Below, one piece after another: positions 1-8,081 of a stretch of DNA of 64,000 bases (position 1 is its first letter; each line of letters begins with the position of its first letter). The stretch lies in the NCBI GenBank assembly GCA_964412785.1, contig CAYPQD010000006.1:1-64000 (forward strand), read 5' to 3'. This DNA is from UBA5336 sp964412785. Its GTDB lineage: Bacteria > Pseudomonadota > Alphaproteobacteria > Caulobacterales > Hyphomonadaceae. Both the position numbers and the translations under genes were made by a program. The notes beneath the pieces are model-generated. The model saw nothing but the letters and a program-made list of their open reading frames with translations. It was not told where the DNA came from and ran no database searches.

Positions 1-89
1 AGCCGGTCCTTGATCATCTGCCAGATGATCCGGGTCATCTCGTCGCCATCCATCTCCACGATGGGGTTTTCGACCTTGATCTTCGCCAT
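1..89 (-). CDS. icd: Isocitrate dehydrogenase (NADP+), N-terminal part only
   Basis: The first 29 codons read MAKIKVENPIVEMDGDEMTR and continue IIWQMIKDRL, the typical start of the long, dimeric NADP-dependent isocitrate dehydrogenase of alphaproteobacteria. The enzyme decarboxylates isocitrate to 2-oxoglutarate in the TCA cycle in the cytoplasm. The ATG at 87-89 (minus strand) is preceded by an AAGGA ribosome site. The rest of the gene lies outside the window, so completeness and the substrate-binding residues cannot be checked. A candidate promoter lies just upstream. Confidence 0.9.
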   Translation of the reverse strand, partial: MAKIKVENPIVEMDGDEMTRIIWQMIKDR

Positions 90-131
90 GTCGGGACATC
101 CTTTTTTGAAAAGTCGTGCGCGCTCGCGCCG

Positions 132-159
132 GCTATAGCAGGGCATGCGCACGCGTCAA
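132..159 (-). promoter_or_regulatory. Candidate sigma-70 promoter for icd
   Basis: Read on the minus strand, TTGACG (154-159) and TATAGC (132-137) are separated by 16 bases and lie about 45 bases upstream of the icd start codon. The match to -35/-10 consensus is good for such GC-rich DNA. No experimental support is available. Confidence 0.45.
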
Positions 160-750
160 AAGCGGCCTTGGTCGAAAGCCATCGCGACGGGCGGTCGATC
201 CGCTCCGGCCTTGCCGCGCACCGGGGCGGTCCTGAGGGTCCTGCTTGCTCCTCTCCTCCCCCGCCCTGCCTTGTGGGTTATCAAGGAGTGCAAGCAATAA
301 GCGACGGGTTGCCAGACGGAGAGGGGGGCGCACGAAACCGATGATCTCATTGATGGCGAGGGTCGCAGTGCTGGCGCTTTCACTGGCCGCGTCAGCACAG
401 ACAGTGTCCCGGGGGGGCATGGTTGCGACATTGAAGACGACGATGGCTCGACAATGCCCAGACAGCCGGGCGGGTTCTCCTTCTCGCACGCTCGCGCCGA
501 GCATGGCGGCCTGTCTGTCCGCCTTCAAACCACGGGCGATCTGCGCATTGCCAGGTGTTTCGACCAATGGCTTGGGCATGCCCAAAACGCCAGATTGGTG
601 TGTCAAGCCAGGAAGGATGAGGGTGTCTTCAGTGTTTGCCCGGATGGGTTTCGACAAGTCGTTCACCCCCGCCAGCTGGAATGGCACGACACCCCATATT
701 CACGGTGGAGCAGATTGTTCGGCGCGGGCAAGGTGCGCTATCCTTCGTGC
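160..750. other. Stretch without a convincing gene
   Basis: About 590 bases separate the icd promoter from the TrmJ-like gene. Open frames exist on both strands, the longest on the minus strand from about 687 to 133. Their third positions lack the strong G/C bias of neighbouring genes, none starts after a good ribosome site, and I recognise no domain. No transposase, tRNA or RNase P signature was seen. It may be a decayed gene, a long leader or an RNA gene I cannot identify. Confidence 0.5.
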
Positions 751-1491
751 ATGCCGCCCGCCATCATTCTTCACGCGCCGCAGCTGGGCGAGAATATCGG
801 CGCAGCCGCCCGGGTCATGCTGAATTTCGCGCTGACCGACCTGCGCCTTGTCAGCCCCCGCGATGGCTGGCCCAACCCGGCCGCCGAACCCATGGCCGCC
901 GGCGCTTTCGGGTCCGGGGTCAGTGTCACCGTCTTTGACACGCTGGAGGCGGCAATTGCCGATCTCGGGGTCATTCTCGCCACCACCGCCCGCCCGCGCG
1001 GCATGGAAAAGCCGGTCATCGGCGCTGCCGAGGCGGCTGGCATGCTCGCCGCCCACCCGGCGCCGGCCGGCGTCCTCTTCGGCGGTGAGAAATCGGGCCT
1101 GCCCAATGAGGCTGTCGCGCTTGCCGACGCCATCCTCACCTATCCGGTGAACCCTGCATTTGCCTCGCTCAATCTTGCCCAGGCGGTCGCCGTCCTCTGC
1201 CATGCCTGGGGTGCCGGGGCCGGGCTTGACGGTCGGTTCGGGGACGCGGGCGAGGGCGTCGGCGCCCCCGCCAGCCGGGCTGACCTCATTGGCATGTTCG
1301 AGCATTTCGAGGACGAGCTGGAGCGCGCCGGTTTCTTCTACCCGCCGGAGAAGATCGCGCTGATGAAGACAAACCTGCGCAGTGCCTTCATTCGCGGCGC
1401 ATGGACCGAGCAGGAAGTGCGCACCTTTCGCGGCGCCGTCAAGGCCCTCGCCCTCGGCCGCGGCAAGGCCCGGGTCCGGAGATTGGACTGA
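751..1491 (+). CDS. TrmH/TrmJ-family RNA 2'-O-methyltransferase
   Basis: A 246-residue SPOUT-class (knotted) SAM-dependent methyltransferase that probably 2'-O-methylates the tRNA wobble nucleotide (TrmJ type) or an rRNA position. The three SPOUT motifs are visible: LGENIGAAARVMLNF near residue 10, LFGGEKSGLPNEA near 110 and NPAFASLNLAQAVAV near 140. The C-terminal part is a helical extension typical of TrmJ. The start at 751 is chosen because the family motif begins about 10 residues later; the frame stays open upstream to 454 but that part has no family similarity. The 9-bp palindrome of a dispersed repeat lies 10 bases after the stop. The exact RNA target is inferred. Confidence 0.85.
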   Translation: MPPAIILHAPQLGENIGAAARVMLNFALTDLRLVSPRDGWPNPAAEPMAAGAFGSGVSVTVFDTLEAAIADLGVILATTARPRGMEKPVIGAAEAAGMLAAHPAPAGVLFGGEKSGLPNEAVALADAILTYPVNPAFASLNLAQAVAVLCHAWGAGAGLDGRFGDAGEGVGAPASRADLIGMFEHFEDELERAGFFYPPEKIALMKTNLRSAFIRGAWTEQEVRTFRGAVKALALGRGKARVRRLD

Positions 1492-1500
1492 GACCAGGCT

Positions 1501-1525
1501 GCAGGGATCCGAAACCGATCCCTGC
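1501..1525. repeat. Copy 1 of a dispersed intergenic palindrome
   Basis: A perfect 9-bp inverted repeat (GCAGGGATC / GATCCCTGC) encloses a 7-base loop CGAAACC. Preceding bases ACCAGGCT also match the element. Its core resembles copies at 35616-35657 (inverted) and 53628-53672. It sits between the convergent TrmJ-like and truA genes and could act as a bidirectional hairpin, though there is no U-tract. Confidence 0.55.
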
Positions 1526-1569
1526 GACGCGAAGCCGAGCGCGACTGCGCCGGATGCGCAGATGGACCC

Positions 1570-2346
1570 TCATCTGCGCACACTGGTAAAAGGCCTGCGA
1601 AGCGCGTCCGGATAGACAACCTGCGTCAGGTAAAGTCCGTCCGGTGGGGCGACAGGGCCGCACTGCGCACGATCGCATGCGGCCAGGATCTCGCCGATCC
1701 ACGCTTCGGCCCGCCGTCCGCGGCCGACCTCGACCAGGCTTCCGACGATCGAGCGGACCTGCCGGTGCAGGAAGGAGCGGGCCGCGCACGTCACCTCGAT
1801 CCGCTCTCCAAGCCGTCTGACGTCGATCTGGTCCAGCGTCCGGACCGGGCTGTCGGCCTGGCATTCCGCGTCGCGGAAGGTCGTGAAATCATGCCGGCCG
1901 GTGAGCGCCTGGGCGGCGCGGTGCATTGTGGCGGCATCGAGTGTGCTGGCGACCCGCCAGGCGAGGCCGCGCTGCAGCGTGAGATCGGCGCGGCGGTTGA
2001 CCAGGACATAGCGATAGGCCCGGCCGATCGCGGAAAACCGGGCATGGAAGTCCACCGGCGCGGTGTCGGCTGCAAGCACCGCCACGGGATCGGGCCGCAA
2101 ATGTGCATTCAGCGCATCGGCAACCCTGGCAGCCGGGCGCGCGGTGGACAGGTCGAGGTGCGCGACCTGGCCGGTCGCATGAACCCCGGCGTCGGTCCGC
2201 CCGGCGCCATGGACCGCGACAGGGGTGCCATCGAGGGCCTCGGCGGCGCGCTCCAGGCTTTCCTGCACCGAGGGCTGGCCGGACTGGCGCTGCCATCCGC
2301 AGAAGGCGCGGCCGTCATACTCAACGAGGAGGCGATAACGCGGCAT
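1570..2346 (-). CDS. truA: tRNA pseudouridine synthase A
   Basis: A 258-residue enzyme converting U38-U40 in the tRNA anticodon arm to pseudouridine. It starts MPRYRLLVEYDGRAFCGWQR and carries the catalytic-aspartate motif in GAGRTDAGVHATGQVAH (about residues 48-64), followed by RRYVLVNR-type and FLHRQVRSIVGSLVEVG segments typical of TruA. Length is normal. It is the last gene of a minus-strand operon def-small protein-fmt-truA, 12 bases after fmt, and is preceded by a GAGG ribosome site. Confidence 0.95.
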   Translation of the reverse strand: MPRYRLLVEYDGRAFCGWQRQSGQPSVQESLERAAEALDGTPVAVHGAGRTDAGVHATGQVAHLDLSTARPAARVADALNAHLRPDPVAVLAADTAPVDFHARFSAIGRAYRYVLVNRRADLTLQRGLAWRVASTLDAATMHRAAQALTGRHDFTTFRDAECQADSPVRTLDQIDVRRLGERIEVTCAARSFLHRQVRSIVGSLVEVGRGRRAEAWIGEILAACDRAQCGPVAPPDGLYLTQVVYPDALRRPFTSVRR

Positions 2347-2358
2347 GGAAAACGCGCC

Positions 2359-3306
2359 TCAGGTGAACCGCGTGCCGGCCGGCACCTTCCGCCCCCGGAG
2401 GAAATCGCTGGCCTCCACCGGTCCCTTTCCGGGCCATTGCAGCCGCTCGATCCGCACCGCCCCGGCACCGCAGGCGATAGTCAGCTCCGTGTCCAGAACC
2501 GTGCCGGGCGGGGCCGGCTCCGCCACCTTGATGAGGCGGCTCATCAAGGCCTTGATGCGGACCGGCTCGCCCGGGCCGGTGGGTTGCCAGTCGAACCAGG
2601 CCCCCGGCGCCGGCGCGAGGCCGCGTATCTGGCAGTCGACCTGCGCGGCAGGTCGCGACCAGTCGATGCGCTGGTCCTGCGGGCCGATCTTGCCGGCATA
2701 GGTCACGCCGGTTTCTCCCTGTGGCTCGGGCCGGAGGGTGCCGTCGGCGAGGCCGGCGAGGGCGCGCGGTGCAAGGTCTGCAGCGAGGCCGGCGAGACGG
2801 TCATGCAGGTCGCCGGCTGTGTCGAACGGGAAGATCCGGCAGCGTTCTGTCGCCAGCACCGGCCCTGTGTCGAGGCCGGCCTCCATCATCATCGCCTGGA
2901 CACCGGTGAGGGTGTCGCCGGCCATGATCGCACGCTGGATCGGTGCGGCGCCGCGCCAGCGCGGCAGCAGCGAGGCGTGCAGGTTCATGCAGCCGAGACG
3001 CGGCACATCCAGCACCGCCTGGGGAAGGATCAGGCCATAGGCGATCACCACGGCGGCATCGGCGGCCAGCTGCGAAAACTCCGACCGGGCATCGGGGCTC
3101 TTGAGGGAACGCGGCGTGCGCACCGGCAGATCCAGTGTTTCGGCATGGGCGTGCACGGCCGTGGGGCGAAGCCTGCGGCCGCGGCCAGCCGGCTTTGGCG
3201 GCTGGGTGTAGACGCAAGCGATCTCGTGCCCGGCTTCGATCAGGGCATCGAGTGTCGGCACCGAAAACTCCGGACTGCCCATGAAGGCGAGGCGCAGCCG
3301 GGTCAT
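2359..3306 (-). CDS. fmt: Methionyl-tRNA formyltransferase
   Basis: This 315-residue enzyme formylates initiator Met-tRNA using 10-formyl-tetrahydrofolate. The N-terminal hydrolase fold begins MTRLRLAFMGSPEFSVPTL. The catalytic Asn/His are in MNLHASLLPRWRGAAPIQRA and the Asp in EAGLDTGPVL, followed by the C-terminal tRNA-binding domain. The start at 3306 is chosen because its ATG overlaps the stop of the preceding small gene (ATGA) and the family motif starts there; an upstream extension to 3372 exists but looks noncoding. Together with def it forms the bacterial formylation/deformylation pair. Confidence 0.95.
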   Translation of the reverse strand: MTRLRLAFMGSPEFSVPTLDALIEAGHEIACVYTQPPKPAGRGRRLRPTAVHAHAETLDLPVRTPRSLKSPDARSEFSQLAADAAVVIAYGLILPQAVLDVPRLGCMNLHASLLPRWRGAAPIQRAIMAGDTLTGVQAMMMEAGLDTGPVLATERCRIFPFDTAGDLHDRLAGLAADLAPRALAGLADGTLRPEPQGETGVTYAGKIGPQDQRIDWSRPAAQVDCQIRGLAPAPGAWFDWQPTGPGEPVRIKALMSRLIKVAEPAPPGTVLDTELTIACGAGAVRIERLQWPGKGPVEASDFLRGRKVPAGTRFT

Positions 3307-3488
3307 CGGCTTGCGCCGCTGAGCGTGCATGCGTGCGTTCCAGCCGGCCACTGGCCAGCGCGTTCTGCGCACTTCGCCTCGGCGCGGTGTCGGCTCACCC
3401 AGTGTCCCGCAAGGTAGAGGGCGATGACCAGTGCGACAATCACGAGAGCCCCTGCCAATGCAGCCAGCCAGCGCGTGGTCGCGCTCAA
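3303..3488 (-). CDS. Small single-pass membrane protein between def and fmt
   Basis: A 61-residue product that appears to start at a TTG whose bases overlap the def stop codon (TTGA) and to end in an ATGA overlap with fmt, so it is sandwiched by translational coupling. Residues about 7-27 (WLAALAGALVIVALVIALYL) form one membrane helix. The C-terminal part is short and basic with two Cys (AKCAERAGQWP and HACTLSG), a pattern of C-x(n)-W-x(n)-C seen in some small alphaproteobacterial proteins. No known function. The coupling on both sides is the main evidence that it is real; the non-ATG start lowers confidence. Confidence 0.6.
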   Translation of the reverse strand: MSATTRWLAALAGALVIVALVIALYLAGHWVSRHRAEAKCAERAGQWPAGTHACTLSGASR

Positions 3489-4006
3489 GCGGCCCGCGGC
3501 CCAGCGCGGCGCTGGGCCTTGCGGACCTTGTCGATTGCCCGCTGGCGCTTCAGCCGGGTCAGATAGTCGATGAACAGGACGCCCTCCAGATGGTCCATCT
3601 CGTGCTGGATGCAGACCGCATAGAGCCCATCCGCCCATTCCTCGACCGGCTCGCCATTGTAATCGAGATAGCGAAGCCGGCAGCGCACCGGACGCGCCAC
3701 CTCATCGAACACATCGGGAACAGACAGGCAGCCCTCCTCGAAGGGGGTCGTTTCCTCGACCGTCTCCAGGATCTGCGGATTGACGAAAAAGCGCGGCGCC
3801 GTCTTGTCTTCTGAAAGGTCCATGACGATGATCCGCAGTGGTTCGCCCACCTGGATCGCGGCAAGGCCGATGCCAGGCGCCTCATACATGGTCTCCAGCA
3901 TGTCATCCATGAGCGCCCTGTGAGCGTCGGTGACAGGCCCTTCGACCGGTCTGGAGACCTGTTTCAGGCGCGGGTCCGGGACGGTGAGGATGTCTCTTAG
4001 GGCCAT
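3485..4006 (-). CDS. def: Peptide deformylase
   Basis: The 173-residue metalloenzyme removes the formyl group from nascent proteins. All three family motifs are intact: GIGLAAIQVG (about 45-54), EGCLSVPD (about 91-98, metal-binding Cys) and QHEMDHLEGVLFID (about 133-146, the HExxH zinc/iron site). It is first in the def-small protein-fmt-truA operon. The C-terminus RAGPRAA overlaps the TTG start of the next gene. Confidence 0.96.
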   Translation of the reverse strand: MALRDILTVPDPRLKQVSRPVEGPVTDAHRALMDDMLETMYEAPGIGLAAIQVGEPLRIIVMDLSEDKTAPRFFVNPQILETVEETTPFEEGCLSVPDVFDEVARPVRCRLRYLDYNGEPVEEWADGLYAVCIQHEMDHLEGVLFIDYLTRLKRQRAIDKVRKAQRRAGPRAA

Positions 4007-4054
4007 GATCTATCAGGTATGCAGGGCGCCTGCCAGCGTCAACGCCTGGCCGGT

Positions 4055-5407
4055 TCAGGCCGCCTCTTCATCGACTTCGCCCGCGCGCGGATCGTGGGGG
4101 AGCTGGGCGCGCAATTCAATATCTTCCAGCTCGGCGATCGCCTTGTCCGGCGGGGCGATCTGAAGGTCCTCAAACCGCCTCGCCTGGCTGAGGACCCGCC
4201 TTTCCAGCGAAGCACCGAACTTGTTGTAGCTGTCGACCGCCTTGTTGAGGTTCTGACCCAGCCTTCCCAGATGGTCGCCGAGGGTCGACAGGCGGACATA
4301 AAGCTCGCGGCCCAGTTCGGCGGCCTGCCTGGCATTCTCACTCGCCTGTTCCTGGCGCCAGCCATAGGCGACCGCCTTGGCGAGGGCGAGCAGGGTGGAG
4401 GGCGTCACCACAATCACCTGCTTGGAAGCGGCATAGTCGAAAAGGTCCGGCTCGTGCTCCAGAGCGGCGACGTAGAAATTCTCGCCGGGAATGAACAGGG
4501 CGACGAAGTCGACCCGGTCTGAAAAGGCTGCCTGATAGGGCTTGGAGGCCAGCTTGCTGACATGGCTGCGGATATTGCGTCCATGCGCCTTCAGGTGGAT
4601 GGCGCGAGCTGCCGGGTCGGTGGCATCCACAGCCTTGAGATAGTCATCGAGGGACACCTTGGCATCGACAACAATCTCGCGCCCGCCGGGCAGGCGGATC
4701 ACCACGTCCGGGCGCAGGCTCTGGCCTTCGACCCGGTCATGGGCCTGTTCGGTGAAATCGCAGAATTTCGAGAGGCCAGCATGCTCCATGACATTTCGCA
4801 GGGTCGTCTCACCCCATCGCCCCCCGCCCTTGGGCGCCGACAGGGCATTGACCAGACGGGCGGTCGTCTGGGAGTGGGTGGCAAGACCCTCCGCGACGGC
4901 GCGAACCTGTTCCTGGATCAGCGATTTGTCCTCGGCGCGAACCTTCTCGATCGCCTCCACCCGAGCCTTGAACTCGGCAAAGCCCTTGCCGATGGGATCG
5001 ATCATGCGCCCGAGATCGCCCTTTGCCGCCTCCTGGTGTCGCTGGAAGGTGGCTTCGGCCGTCTGAAGGAAATGCTGGTGGGCCTGGCGCAGCGCCGATT
5101 GCGCCATGGCCGAGAATTTCCGCTCATCCTCCTCGCTGCGGGCCTGAACCGCGGCAAGCTCGCGGTCGAGGGCATGGCGGGCCGCACGAGCGTCCTCAAG
5201 GTCGCTTTCGAGATCGGCGACCCGCTCGGTCAACGCCGCGCGCATTTCCGCGAAATGGGCTTCCCGAAACACATGGTCACGCCTCGTCCGGGCAAGCGCA
5301 CTCACCAGCCAGGCCGCTGTGCCGATCGCGGCGATGAGGGCCAGGAACAGGCCCGCATGGACCAGATCGAAGGCCTCATTGCCGATGGTAAGGACGGTCT
5401 CTGACAC
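4055..5407 (-). CDS. rmuC: DNA recombination protein RmuC
   Basis: A protein of about 450 residues of the RmuC family, associated with limiting sequence inversions at short inverted repeats. An N-terminal membrane helix (LFLALIAAIGTAAWLVSAL) is followed by a long coiled coil (about residues 45-130) and the nuclease-like core with GGGRWGETTLRNVME, PGGREIVVDAKVSLDDYL and FVALFIPGENFY, the conserved D-x(n)-DAK type segment. I choose the GTG at 5407, which follows GGGAG by 6 bases, over a TTG ten codons upstream. It is transcribed in the same direction as the def operon, 48 bases upstream of def. Confidence 0.9.
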   Translation of the reverse strand: MSETVLTIGNEAFDLVHAGLFLALIAAIGTAAWLVSALARTRRDHVFREAHFAEMRAALTERVADLESDLEDARAARHALDRELAAVQARSEEDERKFSAMAQSALRQAHQHFLQTAEATFQRHQEAAKGDLGRMIDPIGKGFAEFKARVEAIEKVRAEDKSLIQEQVRAVAEGLATHSQTTARLVNALSAPKGGGRWGETTLRNVMEHAGLSKFCDFTEQAHDRVEGQSLRPDVVIRLPGGREIVVDAKVSLDDYLKAVDATDPAARAIHLKAHGRNIRSHVSKLASKPYQAAFSDRVDFVALFIPGENFYVAALEHEPDLFDYAASKQVIVVTPSTLLALAKAVAYGWRQEQASENARQAAELGRELYVRLSTLGDHLGRLGQNLNKAVDSYNKFGASLERRVLSQARRFEDLQIAPPDKAIAELEDIELRAQLPHDPRAGEVDEEAA

Positions 5408-5500
5408 GAAAACTCCCACGACCCATGACGAGAACAATCATGGAACACGAGATTCGCCGGCTTGGCAAGTGGTGTTACACCGCGCCTTGCCAGGACCGGT

Positions 5501-5746
5501 TTACTCCATGTCATATCGCCGTTCCGGAGCGAAGGTCGCACCAAGCCGGCGCAGCTCGTCGAGGACTGCGTCGCTGACATTCGCGGCCGCGATGGTGTGG
5601 CGCTTTCGATTGACCACCTTCACATCGGCGCCGTCGGTCCGACGCAGGAGGTCGAGGACCTCGTCGAAATTGGCGAGATCCTCGATCCGGAGCTTGATGC
5701 GCGCTGCGTCACCGTCAAAGGAAATGGCGCGGATGGGATCGGGCAT
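5501..5746 (-). CDS. Small protein downstream of a subtilase, possibly I9/propeptide-like
   Basis: An 81-residue protein starting MPDPIRAISFDGD after a GAGAGGAG ribosome site, 9 bases after the subtilase stop, so probably co-translated with it. The sequence alternates predicted strand and helix: IKLRIED, NFDEVLDLLRRTDG, ADVKVVNRKRHTIAAANV, DAVLDELRRLGA, TFAPERRY. That beta-alpha-beta-beta-alpha-beta order is the one used by inhibitor I9/subtilisin propeptide folds, which would suit a partner acting in trans on the neighbouring peptidase. This functional link is inference; I do not recognise the family. No signal peptide is visible. Confidence 0.65.
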   Translation of the reverse strand: MPDPIRAISFDGDAARIKLRIEDLANFDEVLDLLRRTDGADVKVVNRKRHTIAAANVSDAVLDELRRLGATFAPERRYDME

Positions 5747-5755
5747 GGGCTCCTC

Positions 5756-6147
5756 TCAACTCGTCAGCATGGCGGCGACAGCGCGCTCGCAATTGATGCG
5801 CCCGGCGCCGCAGCACTCATGGGCGAGGCCGAGCGGGTCGCAGGACCGCACAATCAGACTGCGAATATCGGCTGCAGAGCGCCCCGTGTCCAGAGCGAGC
5901 ATGAGGGCGGCCAGTCCCGCCGCCTGGGGACAGGCGCCGCTGGTCCCCCAGCCATTCTTCAGGGCGCGCACGTCGCTGCCATAGACCACGCGGCCGTTCT
6001 CCGGCGTGGGAGCNNNNNNNNNNNNNNNNNNNNNNNNNNNNNNNNNNNNNNNNNNNNNNNNNNNNNNNNNNNNNNNNNNNNNNNNNNNNNNNNNNNNNNN
6101 NNNNNNNNNNNNNGCTTGGCCGGCTCGTCCTGTGGCATCGGAACCAT
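5756..6147 (-). CDS. S8 (subtilisin-like) serine peptidase, interrupted by an assembly gap
   Basis: The C-terminal 85 residues after the N run contain GWGTSGACPQAAGLAALMLAL, the subtilase motif with the nucleophilic Ser, then a cysteine-rich tail (SCDPLGLAHECCGAGRINC) ending ERAVAAMLTS. The probable N-terminus, MVPMPQDEPAK at 6147, follows GGGGGGACAGATC and shows no signal peptide. The Asp and His of the triad and the oxyanion Asn are not present in the visible parts, so hundreds of bases are probably missing in the 100-N gap. It is followed closely by an 81-residue gene. Confidence 0.7.
6014..6113. other. Assembly gap of 100 N inside the subtilase gene
   Basis: Exactly 100 N, the conventional size for a gap of unknown length. 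The flanks do not repeat one another, unlike the other gap in the window. The subtilase core before the Ser motif is absent from both flanks, so real sequence is missing here. Confidence 0.95.
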
Positions 6148-6221
6148 GATCTGTCCCCCCTGTTACGTCCCATGGAATAGTGAATAGCATCAAATTCCGG
6201 TTGTTCCAAATGGGCATGTGC

Positions 6222-7178
6222 CTAGAGCGTGCGCTTCACGGCGCCTTCGTCTTCGGGGCTGAAGCCTTCCACGAGGCGCGAGAGATAGGCCGACAACACG
6301 TCGCGGACCTCATAGGGCGCTTCCATGGGCAGGAAGTGGCTGGTGCCGCGTCGCCGGTCCATGATGATGTTCGGGTTGCGCCGCAGCAGCCGGGTTGCCA
6401 CCCGATCGGTCAGGACCGAGCCCTGGTCAGCCCGCAGGACGGTGATCGGTATTTTTCGCCTGCGCACCTTCGACAGGGCGCCCCAGGGGCGGTTGCGCTG
6501 GGCGCCGAAGGTCGCCGATTCCCAGCGCGGCCGGCACAGCAGGGTCCAGGTCTGGTCGGGGCTGTCAGGCGGGTTGGTGTCGACGCGCTCGAGGGCGTCA
6601 AGCAGATAGTCGTCGAGGAAGGGCTCGCGCCAGGTCTTGAAGGTCGCGCGTCCGCCATAGGCCTCGCGCGCGGCGTCCGCAGAGGGGAAGGTGTCGCGGC
6701 GCTTGCGGGCGCGCCGGGCGAGCGGCGAGCTGCTGGCCGTCAGGGTGCGGAAGCCCGGGACGAGGTGCTGCATCATGTAGAAGCGCGGGCGCAGGATCAC
6801 CGGGTCGGCGAGGACAAGTCCCTTGACGAGGTCGGGCCGGCGCCCGGCGACCATCAGGGCCACGGTCCCGCCCATGGAGTGGCCGGCCAGAACGACGCCC
6901 TGGGGCGCGTTGCCCTGCAGCCAGGCGATGACATCGTCGCGATAGCGTTTCCAGGATTTCAGGGTTTTCGGATCGGCGGGCAGGGTGGTGCGGCCATGGC
7001 CGCGCAGGTCGAGGCCGGCCACCCGCGTGCGCAGGCCAAGCGGGGCAAGCAGCGACTGGTAGGTCATGGCGTTGAAGCCGGTCGCGTGCAGCCAAACCAG
7101 GGCGTAATCGCGCACCGGGTCGCCGAACTCTATGCCGGCAAGGTCGCCCTCACCCGTTTCGAAGCGGAAGCGCCGCAT
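6222..7178 (-). CDS. Alpha/beta-fold hydrolase
   Basis: A 318-residue alpha/beta hydrolase of unknown substrate. It shows the oxyanion-side LVWLHATGFNAMTYQSLL (about 27-44), DLRGHGRTTLPAD, the nucleophile elbow LAGHSMGGTVAL (Ser near residue 99) and a C-terminal RGTSHFLPMEAP supplying the His. It lacks a signal peptide, so it is likely cytoplasmic. The ATG at 7178 overlaps the stop of the upstream DUF4197 gene (TGATG), so the two are co-translated. A much longer upstream frame exists but runs through the DUF4197 gene in another frame. Confidence 0.85.
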   Translation of the reverse strand: MRRFRFETGEGDLAGIEFGDPVRDYALVWLHATGFNAMTYQSLLAPLGLRTRVAGLDLRGHGRTTLPADPKTLKSWKRYRDDVIAWLQGNAPQGVVLAGHSMGGTVALMVAGRRPDLVKGLVLADPVILRPRFYMMQHLVPGFRTLTASSSPLARRARKRRDTFPSADAAREAYGGRATFKTWREPFLDDYLLDALERVDTNPPDSPDQTWTLLCRPRWESATFGAQRNRPWGALSKVRRRKIPITVLRADQGSVLTDRVATRLLRRNPNIIMDRRRGTSHFLPMEAPYEVRDVLSAYLSRLVEGFSPEDEGAVKRTL

Positions 7179-7921
7179 CAGCCCGCCGACCCGAACACCC
7201 GCCGCAGGATCTCGCTGGTGCGCGCAAGCGGGTTGTCGCGGATGCGGGTCTCTTCCTCCGCGACATACAGGAACAGCCCGTCGAGGCCATATGTGACAGC
7301 GCGGGTGGTCAGATCCTCGCCGAGGGAGGTGGTCAGGCCGCCAAGGCCATTGCGGCCTGCGACGTCCTCCAGCGCGGTGAAGGCCCCCGATGCGGAGAGC
7401 GCTGAGCGCATGTGCGGGGTGAGGGCCTCGCGCAGCGCCGGCTCGGTGCGCTGGCGCAGGAAATCGGTGGCGGCCGTGTCGCCGCCATTGAGGATGGCGA
7501 GGGCATCGTCGAGCGTGATCGTGCGCACTGCGTCGATGACCAGCGCCTTGGCCTGGGGGATCGCCGCCTCGGCGCCGCGGTTGAGGCGCAGCTGCAGCTC
7601 GTCGAAGGGGCCGGACAGGCCGATCGGCTTCAACGTCTGTTGCAGGTCGCCGAGCGTGCCCGGCAGCGGGATGCGGATATTTGGGTCGCTGAAATACCCG
7701 TCCACCCGGCCGAGGTCGAGGGCGACCCGTTCGGTGCCGACGATGAGCGCCTCGCGCAGGCCCTGTTCGACCTCCAGCATTGTCAGGCCGGCTGGCGTAC
7801 CCGTCTCGCCCTGCAGCCCGGAGAGGCCTTCGAGGATCTGGCCTATGTCCTGGGCGTCCGACGTCGCGCAGCCCTGTGGCAGGAGGAGGAGGGCCGAAAC
7901 CCCGATCAGTCCGAGACGCAT
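7178..7921 (-). CDS. DUF4197 lipoprotein
   Basis: A 247-residue protein beginning MRLGLIGVSALLLLPQGC, a lipoprotein signal with the lipobox ending at Cys18. The mature part matches DUF4197: GLREALIVGTERVALDLG, SDPNIRIPLPGTL, FDELQLRLNRGAEAAIPQAK, DALAILNGGDTAATDFL. The family is widespread in Proteobacteria with no settled function. Its stop overlaps the start of the alpha/beta hydrolase. The first 54 codons of the longer open frame look noncoding, so the start is set at the lipoprotein signal. Confidence 0.88.
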   Translation of the reverse strand: MRLGLIGVSALLLLPQGCATSDAQDIGQILEGLSGLQGETGTPAGLTMLEVEQGLREALIVGTERVALDLGRVDGYFSDPNIRIPLPGTLGDLQQTLKPIGLSGPFDELQLRLNRGAEAAIPQAKALVIDAVRTITLDDALAILNGGDTAATDFLRQRTEPALREALTPHMRSALSASGAFTALEDVAGRNGLGGLTTSLGEDLTTRAVTYGLDGLFLYVAEEETRIRDNPLARTSEILRRVFGSAG

Positions 7922-8081
7922 GCACGACCTCCCTTGTTCAGGCCTGCGGCGCATATGTCGGCGGGCCGGCGGCCCGGTCAAGCGGCTTCGCCCAGTGGGC
8001 GCGCGCGCCTCCCGCTGCGTCATGGCTGGCCGGATGGCCGCTGCGGCGGTAGGTTTTGCTGACATTTCCGGAGGATCCGCC

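Noticed and set aside
6180..8081. Long upstream extension of the crotonase gene frame
   Set aside because: It runs antisense through the hydrolase and DUF4197 genes; the family N-terminus and a good ribosome site are at 8082.
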